Shown: positions 1 through 8,310 of the stretch, piece by piece
How the letters are laid out: the number at the start of each line of letters is the position of its first letter
Numbering within the stretch: the first letter of the stretch is position 1
Assembly: GCA_016926925.1 (NCBI GenBank)
Contig: JAFGNQ010000278.1
Coordinates: 1-21,442, forward strand
Direction of reading: 5' to 3'
DNA: 21,442 bases
Source of the DNA: Candidatus Aminicenantota bacterium
GTDB lineage: Bacteria > Acidobacteriota > Aminicenantia > Aminicenantales > Aminicenantaceae
Notes under the pieces: generated by a model
Databases searched by the model: none
The model's input: the letters and a program-made list of their open reading frames with translations, nothing else
What the model was told of the DNA's origin: nothing
Translations under genes and position numbers: made by a program

Positions 1-624
1 AGTGGTGCCAAGAAAGAGAGCTGCACCCCGAGTAAAAATATGAGTCTCGGCTATAGGGAAATGCCAGAACGAGAACAGCAGGGAGAGGCCGAAAATCCCC
101 CAAAATCCGCTCACACTGGTTAAAAAACGTGCCAAATAGAAGTAATCGCCCCGGTAAGGAAGAACAAAAGCGGCCGCATTCAGGAGTGTCGGTGAATTGG
201 CTGTCGCGACCAGACCGAATGCCACGGCCATCCCATGAAGAAGAAATGAAGGTTGATTCGGGAAAAAACGAGGGATGAGAAGAACCATCACACCAAATGC
301 ACATATGAAAACAAAAAAGGATTTGAGGACAGAGAGCCCTATATACTTTCGGGAGAATCTTTTCAGATATTTAGCCTCCAATTGAAATCCGAATAAGAAT
401 CCGATCCATCCCAGACCCAGGCTGATGATGGGAGTCAGCCCAGCCAACACTTGCCGGCTCAATACATTCAAGCCTTGATGTCCTAAATAAAGGCCGAGGA
501 AGATGTAGGGCAGACCGGAGAGGTAGATGTAATTTAATGGGGAAAGCGTTCTTTTGCGGACTAAGAACCGCGAGCCCAAGAAGGCAAGGAATATGAGCAG
601 GCCAAAAGCAAAAAGGGCTTTCAT
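1..624 (-). CDS. Cation/proton antiporter-like membrane protein, N-terminal part (runs off left edge)
   Basis: The frame is open without a stop from ATG at 624 to the window edge, giving about 208 residues of a polytopic inner-membrane protein. It starts with a hydrophobic helix (MKALFAFGLLIFLAFLG) and contains further hydrophobic segments, a GWIGFLFGFQLE motif near residues 72-83 and an ATANSPTLLN stretch near residues 140-149. Alternating hydrophobic helices and the Asn-Ser-Pro break resemble CPA-type (Kef/NhaP-like) sodium or potassium/proton antiporters, which exchange cations for protons across the membrane. The start is 4 nt after the PII-like stop codon, so it is the last visible gene of a three-gene operon with two regulatory-type proteins. 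The C-terminal half, including any TrkA-N or further regulatory domain, is outside the window. The ion is unknown and the family call is by general resemblance. Confidence 0.62.
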   Translation of the reverse strand, partial: MKALFAFGLLIFLAFLGSRFLVRKRTLSPLNYIYLSGLPYIFLGLYLGHQGLNVLSRQVLAGLTPIISLGLGWIGFLFGFQLEAKYLKRFSRKYIGLSVLKSFFVFICAFGVMVLLIPRFFPNQPSFLLHGMAVAFGLVATANSPTLLNAAAFVLPYRGDYFYLARFLTSVSGFWGIFGLSLLFSFWHFPIAETHIFTRGAALFLGTT

Positions 625-628
625 ACAA

Positions 629-964
629 TCAAATTTCGGGCATCAATCCTTCGACCCGGTCGACCGGAATCGTGAACACAATTCCGGTTCCTTTATTGTT
701 CAAATCACCGAGAATTTTTGTGAGGAGATGGATCACGGATTCTTCTTTTTCATCCTTTATCACGGAAATTATCGTTTTGTTGTGGGGTTTTGAACCGGCA
801 AACATAAAGCGCAACCCGGCAAAAATGGGGACTTCCTTGCTTATGATATGGCCCATCCCAATGCTGTCGATAACAGTGGCGCCTGTGACTCCGATTTCAA
901 TGTAGCCCTCAAGCACTTCTTCCAGTTTTTCCACTTTATTAAGGATGAGAATAAGAAGTTTCAT
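629..964 (-). CDS. PII-like regulatory protein (GlnB superfamily)
   Basis: This is a 111-residue protein. Its N-terminus (KVEKLEEVLEGYIEIGVTGATV, shown here only as a landmark at residues 10-31) matches the beta1-alpha1-beta2 pattern of PII proteins, and the C-terminal GTGIVFTIPVDRVEGL matches the final PII strands. The T-loop is short and lacks the uridylylated Tyr of classical GlnB/GlnK, so it probably belongs to the PII-like trimers that bind nucleotides and gate neighbouring transporters. Its ATG overlaps the EIIA stop (ATGA at 961-964), and the antiporter gene starts 4 nt after its stop. The tight coupling suggests that it controls the antiporter. The ligand cannot be read from sequence. 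Confidence 0.72.
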   Translation of the reverse strand: MKLLILILNKVEKLEEVLEGYIEIGVTGATVIDSIGMGHIISKEVPIFAGLRFMFAGSKPHNKTIISVIKDEKEESVIHLLTKILGDLNNKGTGIVFTIPVDRVEGLMPEI

Positions 965-1425
965 CCTATCTTTCCTTCCACATCATCCAAAAGAGAACAA
1001 ATATCCCGGGCAGATCCGATGGCTTTTACGCGCTCGACAAAATCCGTTTCTTTGACCAGCCGGCAGATATGCGCAATAATTTTAAGTTGAGATCCAGGAT
1101 CCTTTTTGTTCCCTAAAATCAACAGCAGTACAAAGGTGGGATTATTGTCCAAAGACTCATACTGCATTCCATCTTTGATCAGACCCAGCGCGAGAAACGG
1201 TTCTTCAACTTCCTCAGTCAAAGTGTGGGGCAGCGCAATTCCCTTTTCAAGCCCGGTGCTGCACAGGTTTTCCCTTTCTATCAATTCCTTCAAAACTGTC
1301 TTTGCGTTTTTTATCAAACCTTTTTTTTCTAATCTGCGGACGAACTCACCTAAGACTTCGGTCTTTTCCCCTGATTCTAAATCAAGAAAAATCTGATTTT
1401 CATTTAATAATCGACAAATATTCAT
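961..1425 (-). CDS. PTS EIIA-like (PtsN/fructose-type) regulatory protein
   Basis: This 154-residue protein is a single PTS EIIA type-2 domain of the EIIANtr/fructose class. The phosphoacceptor His is H67 in GIALPHT, and the domain covers nearly the whole chain. No EIIB or EIIC sugar permease domain lies beside it, so it is more likely a regulator than a sugar transporter component. In Enterobacteria, PtsN controls potassium transport (TrkA, KdpD). Here the gene leads an operon with a PII-like protein and a cation/proton antiporter, which fits the same theme. The start ATG at 1425 is preceded by GAGG about 8 nt upstream, and an extended -10 lies at 1452-1460. Confidence 0.82.
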   Translation of the reverse strand: MNICRLLNENQIFLDLESGEKTEVLGEFVRRLEKKGLIKNAKTVLKELIERENLCSTGLEKGIALPHTLTEEVEEPFLALGLIKDGMQYESLDNNPTFVLLLILGNKKDPGSQLKIIAHICRLVKETDFVERVKAIGSARDICSLLDDVEGKIG

Positions 1426-1451
1426 TTTTCACGCCTCGCTTGTTCGGTCCC

Positions 1452-1460
1452 ATTATATCA
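1452..1460 (-). promoter_or_regulatory. Extended -10 promoter of the EIIA/PII-like/antiporter operon
   Basis: On the minus strand the sequence reads TGATATAAT, a perfect -10 hexamer with the TGn extension, about 27 bp upstream of the EIIA start. No good -35 box is visible, as is usual for extended -10 promoters. Confidence 0.55.
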
Positions 1461-1537
1461 AGACTTCGCTGTCGATTGTATCAACTCCAATCTCCGATAA
1501 CTTGACGTTCCGTTCTCCACGCAACATCCTATTTCTT

Positions 1538-1556
1538 TTTCCCTCGAACAGGGAAA
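1538..1556 (-). other. Perfect 7-bp hairpin just after the acylase stop
   Basis: TTTCCCT and AGGGAAA flank a 5-nt loop, immediately 3' of the acylase stop codon at 1561. On the minus strand the stem is followed by AAGAAAT and not a U-run, so it is not a canonical intrinsic terminator. It could stabilise the 3' end of the mRNA. Confidence 0.35.
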
Positions 1557-1560
1557 TCCC

Positions 1561-3885
1561 TCACTTTGAGAACGACGGCATCAGCAGCAGACGTCCTTGA
1601 GCGTCAACCTCCACGTCTTTTCGTTCAAACAGCATAGGATGGTACTGTCCCTTGAGCCAAAGGGGTATCTGATTGTCATAGTACCGGCTGAGAAAATGGC
1701 CGCTCTGACCTGAAGTGATAACACAAACGGATTTCTCGATATCGGCAAGATCGACGATCTGGCGGTAACTGGGCCCATGCGTTGTATGATTCCCCAAAGC
1801 GTATGTCGAATTCACCGTAAACGCATCCCCGCTTAGCGGATAAGGACCTCTATTCAAAAAACGAAAAATCGCCACTCTCCCCAGAAGATGTTCATAACGG
1901 AGCGAATGGATGGTCTTCCAGTCCCATTTTTCAGGCGGACCGTATTCCCGCCGAAGCCGTATCATCGCTCTTTTCAAGCTCAACTTCACGATGTCGCTTC
2001 TGTCTTCCACACGAGGCGTATCCTTCCGGTCGAACCAGGGTGATTCCGGGTCGGATAAAATTCTCATCAACCCGGCATTTTTGCGCCGAAAGAGGAAGTC
2101 AAAACTTCGAAAATCTTCACCGAGTTCGTCCTTCAAGGTCTCCTCACTGAAAATATCAAGGAACGTCTTGTAGAGGAGAGGAGCCTTCCCCGAGCTCATC
2201 AGGCGGTCCCAGCTTCTAAGAATCTCGAGGGCTTGTTCCGATTCCCCTTGCTCCGTCTGAAGTTCCTGCAGCACTTGAAAAAACATTTCTCCATTTTTGG
2301 CATAAACATCACTCTGGATTTTTTGGAAAGAAGCAATATCATGTCGTTCTTCTAGAAGCAACAACTCCCTGATGCGGTCGGCGCGAAAAGGCATGTCCCA
2401 ATCGACACTCAAGTAGTGCGGGAAAGATTCCGGTAGAATCCTGTTGTTGGCTGTTACGATAATCCCGCCCGGAGGATTGTAGATATAGGCTTTTCTCTCT
2501 TCCTCCAGAAATCCCTTCCAATGCCCTTTTTCCAGCCATCCGGGAAACGGAAATAGAGCTGAATTCTCATCACGAAGAGGGATTTTCCCCATAAGCCAAT
2601 ACCCTATATTCCCCTCGATATCGGCATAGACGATATTTTGTGAAGGAGCGCTGTAGAAAGAGAGAGCTTCCCTGAACTCATCCCAATTCCGTGCTTTGTT
2701 CAACTTGAAGAAAGCTTTGAATTCCCGCCCGCCGTCATGGATGCACCATCTCAGAGAAACAGGAGTGAGGCTTTCGACAATTTCCGGAGAGATGATCGGC
2801 CCTCTCTCTGTCCAGCAGATGGCCATTCTATCCGGCTCTTTCCGGCCTCTGACGTGAAAAACCTCTTCTGTTTTCCGGAGGGGCTTCCATCCTTCCCGAC
2901 CTAAGTACATTTCCTGAGCCGTATCGATCTTCTCGATGTACAAATCCTGAACATCGACTCCGGAATTCGTCACGCCCCAGGCAATGAAATCATTATGCCC
3001 GATCACGACAAACGGAATTCCGGGAATGCTCGCTCCGGCAACATTGAGGGTCGGGCACTGAAGGTGCATCTCATACCAAATAGGCGGGGTGCTGATCTGA
3101 AGGTGAGGATCGTTCGCCAGAAGAGGCTTGCCGCTTTTCGTTAAATTTCCGGAAACGACCCAGTTGTTGCTTCCTCCCGTAAAAAGAACCTCGCTGAGTT
3201 TAGCCAATGAGGATTCTCCAATCTCATCCGGAATCTCTTTGACTTCCTCTTCAAGGATCTGCAGAGCCTTGTCCGAACCCATCCTTTTCGCCAAGTTCCC
3301 CCTTATGAGCTCACTCGGGTAGTCGACGCACAAGAGCAAAGACATGACTTCTTTCACAAACAAGCTGTCTATAGGATGCCACGGTTCAGGCCGGAATCTC
3401 AGAATGAGAAATTCCGGAGGCCAACTCCATCCTCGTGACCGCATCCAAAAATTGACTCCTCGGCTGTAGGCCGCGATCAAACGCCCCTCTTCCGCAGACA
3501 ATTTTTCATAACTTCTCAGAGCGGCCTCTTTCAGGCCCAGATTTCTCAAAAAACGATCTCTGTCCAGTGCCTCTTTCCCCAGGATTTCCGACAGTCTTCC
3601 TGAACCGGCCCTTCTTTGAAGTTCCATCTGCCACATCCTCTCTTTGGCATGAAGAAAACCGCAGGCAAAAAAAAGGTCTTCTTCATTTTGAGCGAAGACA
3701 TGTGGAATGCCCCATCTGTCCGTGAGAATCTCGACCTTGCCTCCTATTCCCTTCACGGAAATCCGGTCGCCTGCGACCGGTTTCGATAGATGAAAGGAAG
3801 CGATTACAAAAAAGAGAAATCCGGCTATGAAAAAAGCGGCACCCGTGAAAATCAACAGAAAATTTTTTTTCATGAATTCATACAT
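1561..3885 (-). CDS. Penicillin acylase family N-terminal-nucleophile hydrolase, membrane-anchored
   Basis: This 774-residue protein belongs to the penicillin/AHL acylase family. These enzymes cleave themselves into alpha and beta chains and hydrolyse amide bonds of beta-lactam side chains, acyl-homoserine lactones or other N-acyl compounds. The nucleophile is S239 in FTGGSNNWVVSG, which becomes the new N-terminus of the beta chain. The alpha part has the family motifs DRWGIPHVFA (56-65) and the RRAGSGRLSE (91-100) region. A hydrophobic segment at residues 9-30 serves as a signal anchor, placing the enzyme outside the inner membrane. The open frame continues to 4161, but that stretch lies inside the upstream gene and does not resemble the family. 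The start is therefore ATG 3885 or ATG 3873, the former overlapping the binding-protein gene by 8 nt. The substrate is not predictable. Confidence 0.87.
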   Translation of the reverse strand: MYEFMKKNFLLIFTGAAFFIAGFLFFVIASFHLSKPVAGDRISVKGIGGKVEILTDRWGIPHVFAQNEEDLFFACGFLHAKERMWQMELQRRAGSGRLSEILGKEALDRDRFLRNLGLKEAALRSYEKLSAEEGRLIAAYSRGVNFWMRSRGWSWPPEFLILRFRPEPWHPIDSLFVKEVMSLLLCVDYPSELIRGNLAKRMGSDKALQILEEEVKEIPDEIGESSLAKLSEVLFTGGSNNWVVSGNLTKSGKPLLANDPHLQISTPPIWYEMHLQCPTLNVAGASIPGIPFVVIGHNDFIAWGVTNSGVDVQDLYIEKIDTAQEMYLGREGWKPLRKTEEVFHVRGRKEPDRMAICWTERGPIISPEIVESLTPVSLRWCIHDGGREFKAFFKLNKARNWDEFREALSFYSAPSQNIVYADIEGNIGYWLMGKIPLRDENSALFPFPGWLEKGHWKGFLEEERKAYIYNPPGGIIVTANNRILPESFPHYLSVDWDMPFRADRIRELLLLEERHDIASFQKIQSDVYAKNGEMFFQVLQELQTEQGESEQALEILRSWDRLMSSGKAPLLYKTFLDIFSEETLKDELGEDFRSFDFLFRRKNAGLMRILSDPESPWFDRKDTPRVEDRSDIVKLSLKRAMIRLRREYGPPEKWDWKTIHSLRYEHLLGRVAIFRFLNRGPYPLSGDAFTVNSTYALGNHTTHGPSYRQIVDLADIEKSVCVITSGQSGHFLSRYYDNQIPLWLKGQYHPMLFERKDVEVDAQGRLLLMPSFSK

Positions 3886-4870
3886 TTCCAGAGATTCTCT
3901 CTGTTTTAGGAAGGATTTCATCGGCACGCCGCAGGACATCTTGAGAGAAATGGACACCCTGCTTTTGAGCCGCTTCCAGGTTGAGATGAAGCTGGACTTC
4001 CTGCATATACTGAAAAGGAATGTCGGCAGGAGCTTCGCCATTCTTGATCCGGAGAGCAATCTCCCCCGCCTTGTATCCCATATCGAAGAAATCCCAACCC
4101 ATGGCGGCACAAGCCCCGAGCTGGGTCGAGTAAGGCTGTCCGCCAAACAGGGGAACCCCATTTTCCTCTGCTATCTTTCCCACGGCCTCGAAGGCAGCGT
4201 TGATCGTGTTATCGGAAATCTGGTATATGGCATCTACCTTCTCGTTGATCAAAACCTGAGTGGAAAGCAACACCTCACTCGAATTCGCAATCGGGACGGC
4301 GACTATTTCCATACCGAGCCTGTCTGCACTTTCGATGGCAAGATCAAGATAATATTTGGAATTGAGTTCAGACGGTGTCCAGAGAGTGCCTATTCTCTCG
4401 GCACTCGGAAGAACCTCCTTGATGAAGGCCAGTGTTTCCTTTATGGGTCCCTCGGAGGACACTCCTGCAACATTCGGCACCCGGCTATCCGACGATTCTC
4501 CGGCGCCTGCCAGGTAGGGATTGGCAACAGAGGAAAAGACGACCGGGATATCCTTGGTTGCATGCATAGCAGCCTGGAAGCTTGGAGTGGAAAAGGCAAC
4601 GATCATATCGACTTTCCGAATAACAAAATCCTGAGCGATCCTTTGCACTTCCGGGATATCACCCATGGCATTCTTTATGATCAGCGTGACATTCTCTCCA
4701 TCTTTCAAACCGTTATCACTCAATGCCTGGATGAATGCTTCACGAACGACATTCAGCGTGGGCGCATCATTGACTTGAAAAATGGCGATCGTGTAAAGCC
4801 CGTCTCCTTCCGGAGCACAACTCAGAATAGAGATAAGAAGCAGAAAACAGACAGGCAATTTTTTTGTCAT
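3878..4870 (-). CDS. ABC-transporter substrate-binding lipoprotein (PF04392-like)
   Basis: This 330-residue exported protein has a type II signal peptide with lipobox ILSC (lipidated C18). The body has the two-lobed layout of the PF04392 family: YTIAIFQVNDAPTLN opens the first lobe, followed by IPVVFSSVANPYLAG (about 108-122), ERIGTLWTPSELNS at the inter-lobe strand, and PLFGGQPYSTQLGACAAMGWD in the second lobe. This family usually works with a permease and ATPase for aromatic amino acids or related compounds. Neither partner is adjacent, so it is an orphan binding protein here. It is translationally coupled to the penicillin-acylase-family gene, which suggests it may bind that enzyme's substrate or product; this is inference. 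Confidence 0.85.
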   Translation of the reverse strand: MTKKLPVCFLLLISILSCAPEGDGLYTIAIFQVNDAPTLNVVREAFIQALSDNGLKDGENVTLIIKNAMGDIPEVQRIAQDFVIRKVDMIVAFSTPSFQAAMHATKDIPVVFSSVANPYLAGAGESSDSRVPNVAGVSSEGPIKETLAFIKEVLPSAERIGTLWTPSELNSKYYLDLAIESADRLGMEIVAVPIANSSEVLLSTQVLINEKVDAIYQISDNTINAAFEAVGKIAEENGVPLFGGQPYSTQLGACAAMGWDFFDMGYKAGEIALRIKNGEAPADIPFQYMQEVQLHLNLEAAQKQGVHFSQDVLRRADEILPKTERISGNV

Positions 4871-4906
4871 AGTCTTGATTTTTCTCCACCTGGGAATTCA
4901 TGTCAA

Positions 4907-4935
4907 ATGATAATCAAAATGATTCCCCGGTGCAA
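4907..4935 (-). promoter_or_regulatory. Sigma-70-like promoter of the binding protein/acylase operon
   Basis: On the minus strand, TTGCAC (4930-4935) and TATCAT (4907-4912) are separated by exactly 17 bp. Transcription would begin near 4900, about 30 nt before the ATG at 4870. Confidence 0.55.
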
Positions 4936-4946
4936 ATTCTTTTTGT

Positions 4947-4972
4947 TGCGACTCAAACGGACTGTGATTCGC
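4947..4972 (+). repeat. Dispersed 26-bp direct-repeat element, copy D
   Basis: It reads TGCGACTC-AAACGGAC-TGTGATTCGC: two half-sites in direct repeat with a 16-bp period. It lies in the divergent gap 4871-5147, about 175 bp upstream of the DUF72 start and oriented toward it. The following GCTGGCTTTCC also resembles the flank of copy B. Confidence 0.7.
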
Positions 4973-5120
4973 GCTGGCTTTCCTCGTATGTACGGCTTTT
5001 ATTGCAAGCCAGATCGCATTTGCCCTGCGGACCTGAGTCATTCATACGCTTTTTCCCCCTGCTTCCCCATCTCAATATCTTTGTCACAGAGATGGAAGTT
5101 CATCCCGCTCGAAATGAATG

Positions 5121-5149
5121 TTGGCTAATTCGGCATTATCTATTAAAAT
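5121..5149 (+). promoter_or_regulatory. Possible promoter overlapping the DUF72 start
   Basis: TTGGCT (5121-5126) and TAAAAT (5144-5149) are separated by 17 bp. The -10 box overlaps the ATG at 5148, so if it is used, translation would have to begin further in, for instance at GTG 5160. Confidence 0.3.
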
Positions 5150-6056
5150 GGAGAGCGAGGTGGCCAAATACTTTATCGGAACGGCAGGATGGAGCTATAA
5201 GGACTGGGAGGGAATCGTATACCCGGCGGGAAAAGAAAGAGGGTTTCATCCCCTCATTTTCCTGGGACAATTCATCAATATCATCGAGATCAACAGCACT
5301 TTTTACAGGCAGCCGGTTTTGCGCATGTGCCTCTCTTGGGTTCGGAGGGTCGAGGGCTTCCCGGAATTTCTATTTGCCGTCAAGCTTAATCAGGTTTTTA
5401 CGCACAAGACGCAGGATCTCTCACAAAAAGACTTCGACGATTTCAAAACTGGCATTGAACCTCTCAGAGCCCATGAGAGATTGGCAGCAATCCTCATTCA
5501 ATTTCCCTGGTCGTTCGCAAATACCGTTGCCAACACCCATTATCTCGTAAATCTCTTTGAGAGATTGGCAGATTATCCTCTAGCCTTGGAAGTCAGGCAT
5601 GGTTCTTGGTCGGATTCGCGTTTTTTCGGTATTCTGGCCGAGCACAGAGTATGCTACGTCAACATAGACCAGCCCGTGATCGGAAATTCCTTAAAGCCCA
5701 GCAGCATCGCCACGAATCCCGAATTCGCCTACGTAAGGCTGCATGGACGGAATTACCGGAACTGGTTCAAACAGGATGCAGGGCGGGACGCCAGATACGA
5801 CTATCTGTACACAAAAAACGAGCTGGAGGAATGGGTGGAGAGGATCAAACAGCTTGGGAAGAAGAGCGGCAAAGTTTTTGTCATAACGAACAATCACTAC
5901 CGGGGACAAGCCATGGCCAACGCTCTTCAAATAAGAAACAGGATCACGGGTGATAAACTGGACATCCCCGAATCCCTCGTGAAAGAATACCCCATCCTTA
6001 AACAGCTCATAGACAGGGCAAGAAAAGGTCAGCTCGATTTGTTCTCTGAAGAATAA
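5148..6056 (+). CDS. DUF72 (YecE-like) family protein
   Basis: This is a 302-residue TIM-barrel protein of the DUF72/YecE family, whose biochemical function is not established. Typical family signatures are visible: IGTAGWSYKDWEGIVYP at the N-terminus, FINIIEINSTFYRQP, FAVKLNQVFTH, a segment ending LALEVRHGSW, and a C-terminal AYVRLHGRN followed by FVITNNHYRGQAMANA. The length is normal. The start is uncertain. ATG 5118 adds ten residues with no family resemblance, ATG 5148 has no ribosome site, and GTG 5160 has GGAG 6 nt upstream and gives the common VAKYFIGT beginning. The gap upstream carries repeat copy D. Nothing ties it functionally to its neighbours. Confidence 0.9.
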   Translation: MESEVAKYFIGTAGWSYKDWEGIVYPAGKERGFHPLIFLGQFINIIEINSTFYRQPVLRMCLSWVRRVEGFPEFLFAVKLNQVFTHKTQDLSQKDFDDFKTGIEPLRAHERLAAILIQFPWSFANTVANTHYLVNLFERLADYPLALEVRHGSWSDSRFFGILAEHRVCYVNIDQPVIGNSLKPSSIATNPEFAYVRLHGRNYRNWFKQDAGRDARYDYLYTKNELEEWVERIKQLGKKSGKVFVITNNHYRGQAMANALQIRNRITGDKLDIPESLVKEYPILKQLIDRARKGQLDLFSEE

Positions 6057-6144
6057 GCTCAAAAAGTCGGGCTCGAACCTATCAAACCCAATAAAATCAA
6101 GATTGTGGGAATGAGGAAAAAACAGCTCCGAGAGAGAGGGAAAC

Positions 6145-7392
6145 ATGTATTGGTGGGAGAACCGCTTTTTAAAGGCCGAAAATGGAAAACTCTGCTTGGG
6201 AGGGAGGACGGCGGAGAGTATCGCCGAGTCGTATGGAACGCCTCTCTTCGTCTACGACAGAGAGCAAGTCCGGACAAATTGCGATAACCTCAGACGGCTC
6301 TTCAATAAGGCAATCCCTCAAAAACTCAGAATATGTTACGCGATGAAAGCCAATTTTCACCCGGAAATTCTGAAGACACTCTTGAGCCAAGGCTGCTGGA
6401 TAGACGCCGTCTCGCCTGGAGAAGTGGATGCCGCACTCAAGGCAGGATTTCCCGAAGATAGAATCCTCTTCACGGGAACGAGCGTGAGTGTCTCGGATCT
6501 CGAGAAAGTCTTCAAACGTAACAACATAATTGTCACAATCGACGCTATCGAACAGCTCGAGCTCATGAGGGAAGTCAAAAACCGTGTGTGCAGGAGCAGA
6601 GAAATAAAAGTCATGATCAGGATGAATCCTGGAATCGGCACAGGATTCAGCCCTAAAGCTATAACGGCCGGAGCGAAAACTTCGGACGGAACCCCGGTCA
6701 AATTCGGAGTGGAAGAAAAAAAGGTGATTCCGGCGGTCGAGAAAGCATCCTTGTACGGTTTTAATCCCGTGGGGCTCCATCAGCACCTGGGATCCGGTTG
6801 GACGAGTGAGAATTTCGAGGACGTCAAATCGGCAGTGGATATAATGTTCCGGAAAGCCTTAGACGTACAACAGAGGGGGTTTCCCCTCGAACTCATCGAC
6901 TTGGGAGGCGGTTTCGGGCCCCGATACTCGGAGGACCAAGACCTGTTTCCCCTGGATAAATACGCAGAGCACATTGCCCAAAGATTTTCGTCGGAGCGGT
7001 TGGATATCAAGTCCTTGGCCGTCGAGCCCGGAAAATACCTGGTCGGAGATGCAGGTGTCCTGCTGTTAAGGGTTGAATACGTAAAGGAAAGCTATGGGAA
7101 TCTCTTCGCCTGCGTTAATGGAGGCACTTTCAATACAATCCCACGGCCGGCCATCTACACACAGGCTCATCATCACATCATCAACTGCAGCCAAGTCGCA
7201 TCAGAAAAAATGGTTCGCATGACCGTACCGGGAAACCTGTGCGAAACAGGAGACGTCTTCCGTAAGGAAGTTTGGATGCCCCTCCCGAAGCGGGGGGATA
7301 TTCTCGCCCTTCTTTCTGCCGGCGCCTACTGCCGGAGCATGGCTTCCCATTTCAATTTACGAGAGATCCCCCAGGAAATCATTATCGGATGA
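6145..7392 (+). CDS. lysA: Diaminopimelate decarboxylase-family PLP enzyme (LysA-like)
   Basis: This 415-residue protein is a fold-III PLP decarboxylase (DapDC/ornithine decarboxylase group). K68 in YAMKANFHP forms the PLP Schiff base, HQHLGSG (212-218) stacks on the cofactor, and IDLGGGFG (251-258) binds its phosphate. CETGDVF (366-372) supplies the catalytic Cys and Asp from the second subunit, and AYCRSMASHFNLRE (394-407) matches the C-terminal LysA signature. LysA converts meso-diaminopimelate to lysine. The CETGD motif favours this over arginine or ornithine decarboxylases, but no dap gene is adjacent, so a related amino-acid substrate remains possible. The start ATG has a purine-rich GAGAGAGGGAAAC just upstream. 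It is separated from DUF72 by 88 bp and converges on korB. Confidence 0.82.
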   Translation: MYWWENRFLKAENGKLCLGGRTAESIAESYGTPLFVYDREQVRTNCDNLRRLFNKAIPQKLRICYAMKANFHPEILKTLLSQGCWIDAVSPGEVDAALKAGFPEDRILFTGTSVSVSDLEKVFKRNNIIVTIDAIEQLELMREVKNRVCRSREIKVMIRMNPGIGTGFSPKAITAGAKTSDGTPVKFGVEEKKVIPAVEKASLYGFNPVGLHQHLGSGWTSENFEDVKSAVDIMFRKALDVQQRGFPLELIDLGGGFGPRYSEDQDLFPLDKYAEHIAQRFSSERLDIKSLAVEPGKYLVGDAGVLLLRVEYVKESYGNLFACVNGGTFNTIPRPAIYTQAHHHIINCSQVASEKMVRMTVPGNLCETGDVFRKEVWMPLPKRGDILALLSAGAYCRSMASHFNLREIPQEIIIG

Positions 7393-7432
7393 TCATCTCC
7401 GATGGACCGCGTATTGAGGTCGGGATCTTCTC

Positions 7433-8299
7433 CTACGCAATTTTAGTTTTGATTATTTTCTTGAGCACTGCAGCTCGAGAAGTACTTCTCAACGCCAGAG
7501 GGGTTTGGCTCCGTTCATAGATTCCGCTGTTTTCTTCGAATGTTTTTTTGCCTGCGGCACGGTAGATCAAACCAAGGGGGAGCTTGTCTCTTCGGAGTGC
7601 AACCTGCATAGCCGCATCTCTGTTTTTCGGATCGTAAGAATCATCGAGCCAGTACGTGTTCTCTTGAAACCACTTGAAAGTGTTCACTTTATTGAAGGAC
7701 ACGCATGGTTGCAGGATGTCGACGAGTGCGTAGCCCTTGAAAGCGATGGCTTTCTTCAAAATCTCTTTGGTTTTGTCGATTTCTCCGGAAAAAGTCCTGG
7801 CGACGAAAGGCGCTCCCAATGCGATAGCCAAAGTCAACGGATTGAACGGCTCCAGGAAAACACCTCTAACCTGGACCGGCGTTCGAAATCCCAATGAGCT
7901 CGTCGGTGAGGCCTGCCCTTTGGTCAGACCGTAAACCATGTTGTTGTGCACGATGTTGGTGATATCGGGATTCCGGCGAATAGCATGGAGAAAATGGTTG
8001 CCTCCCTCTCCATACATATCTCCGTCACCGCTTTCCGCAATGACCGTCAGCTTCGGGTTCACGGCTTTTATGGCTGTAGCCGGAGGCAGGGCTCTTCCGT
8101 GAAGGCCGTTAAAAAAATGCACCTTGAGATAGTGCGGGATCTTCGCCGCCTGGCCGATACCGCTTATCAAAACGACGTTCACCGGCTTTCGATCGAGTTC
8201 GGCAAGAGCCAGCTTCAAGGACTGGAGTATGCTGAAATTACCACAGCCAGGACACCAGGCGATATCGATATCACCCATATCAAATTTTTTGGGGTCCAT
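7433..8299 (-). CDS. korB: 2-oxoacid:ferredoxin oxidoreductase, beta (TPP-binding) subunit
   Basis: This 288-residue subunit carries the thiamine-diphosphate and [4Fe-4S] centre of a 2-oxoacid:ferredoxin oxidoreductase (2-oxoglutarate or a related oxoacid to acyl-CoA, CO2 and reduced ferredoxin). Cluster ligands are C16 and C19 in WCPGCGN and C199 in LQPCVSFN. The TPP/Mg motif is [11 protein letters not shown] (90-100) through [15 protein letters not shown] (119-133). The usual GLTGGQ is GLTKGQ here. Its ribosome site (AGGAGAAG) overlaps the korA stop codon, with an 11-bp gap between genes, so the two subunits are co-translated. The length is typical of two-subunit enzymes. The exact oxoacid (pyruvate, 2-oxoglutarate, branched-chain) cannot be fixed from sequence alone. 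Confidence 0.9.
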   Translation of the reverse strand: MDPKKFDMGDIDIAWCPGCGNFSILQSLKLALAELDRKPVNVVLISGIGQAAKIPHYLKVHFFNGLHGRALPPATAIKAVNPKLTVIAESGDGDMYGEGGNHFLHAIRRNPDITNIVHNNMVYGLTKGQASPTSSLGFRTPVQVRGVFLEPFNPLTLAIALGAPFVARTFSGEIDKTKEILKKAIAFKGYALVDILQPCVSFNKVNTFKWFQENTYWLDDSYDPKNRDAAMQVALRRDKLPLGLIYRAAGKKTFEENSGIYERSQTPLALRSTSRAAVLKKIIKTKIA

Positions 8300-8310
8300 A
8301 TCGTCTTCTC

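Noticed and set aside
3886..4161. N-terminal extension of the acylase frame
   Set aside because: It lies inside the upstream lipoprotein gene, and the signal-anchor start at 3885 or 3873 fits the family.
3827..5128. Plus-strand open frame of 433 codons
   Set aside because: It lies antisense to the binding-protein gene, has no family resemblance, and its composition looks like a reverse-frame shadow.
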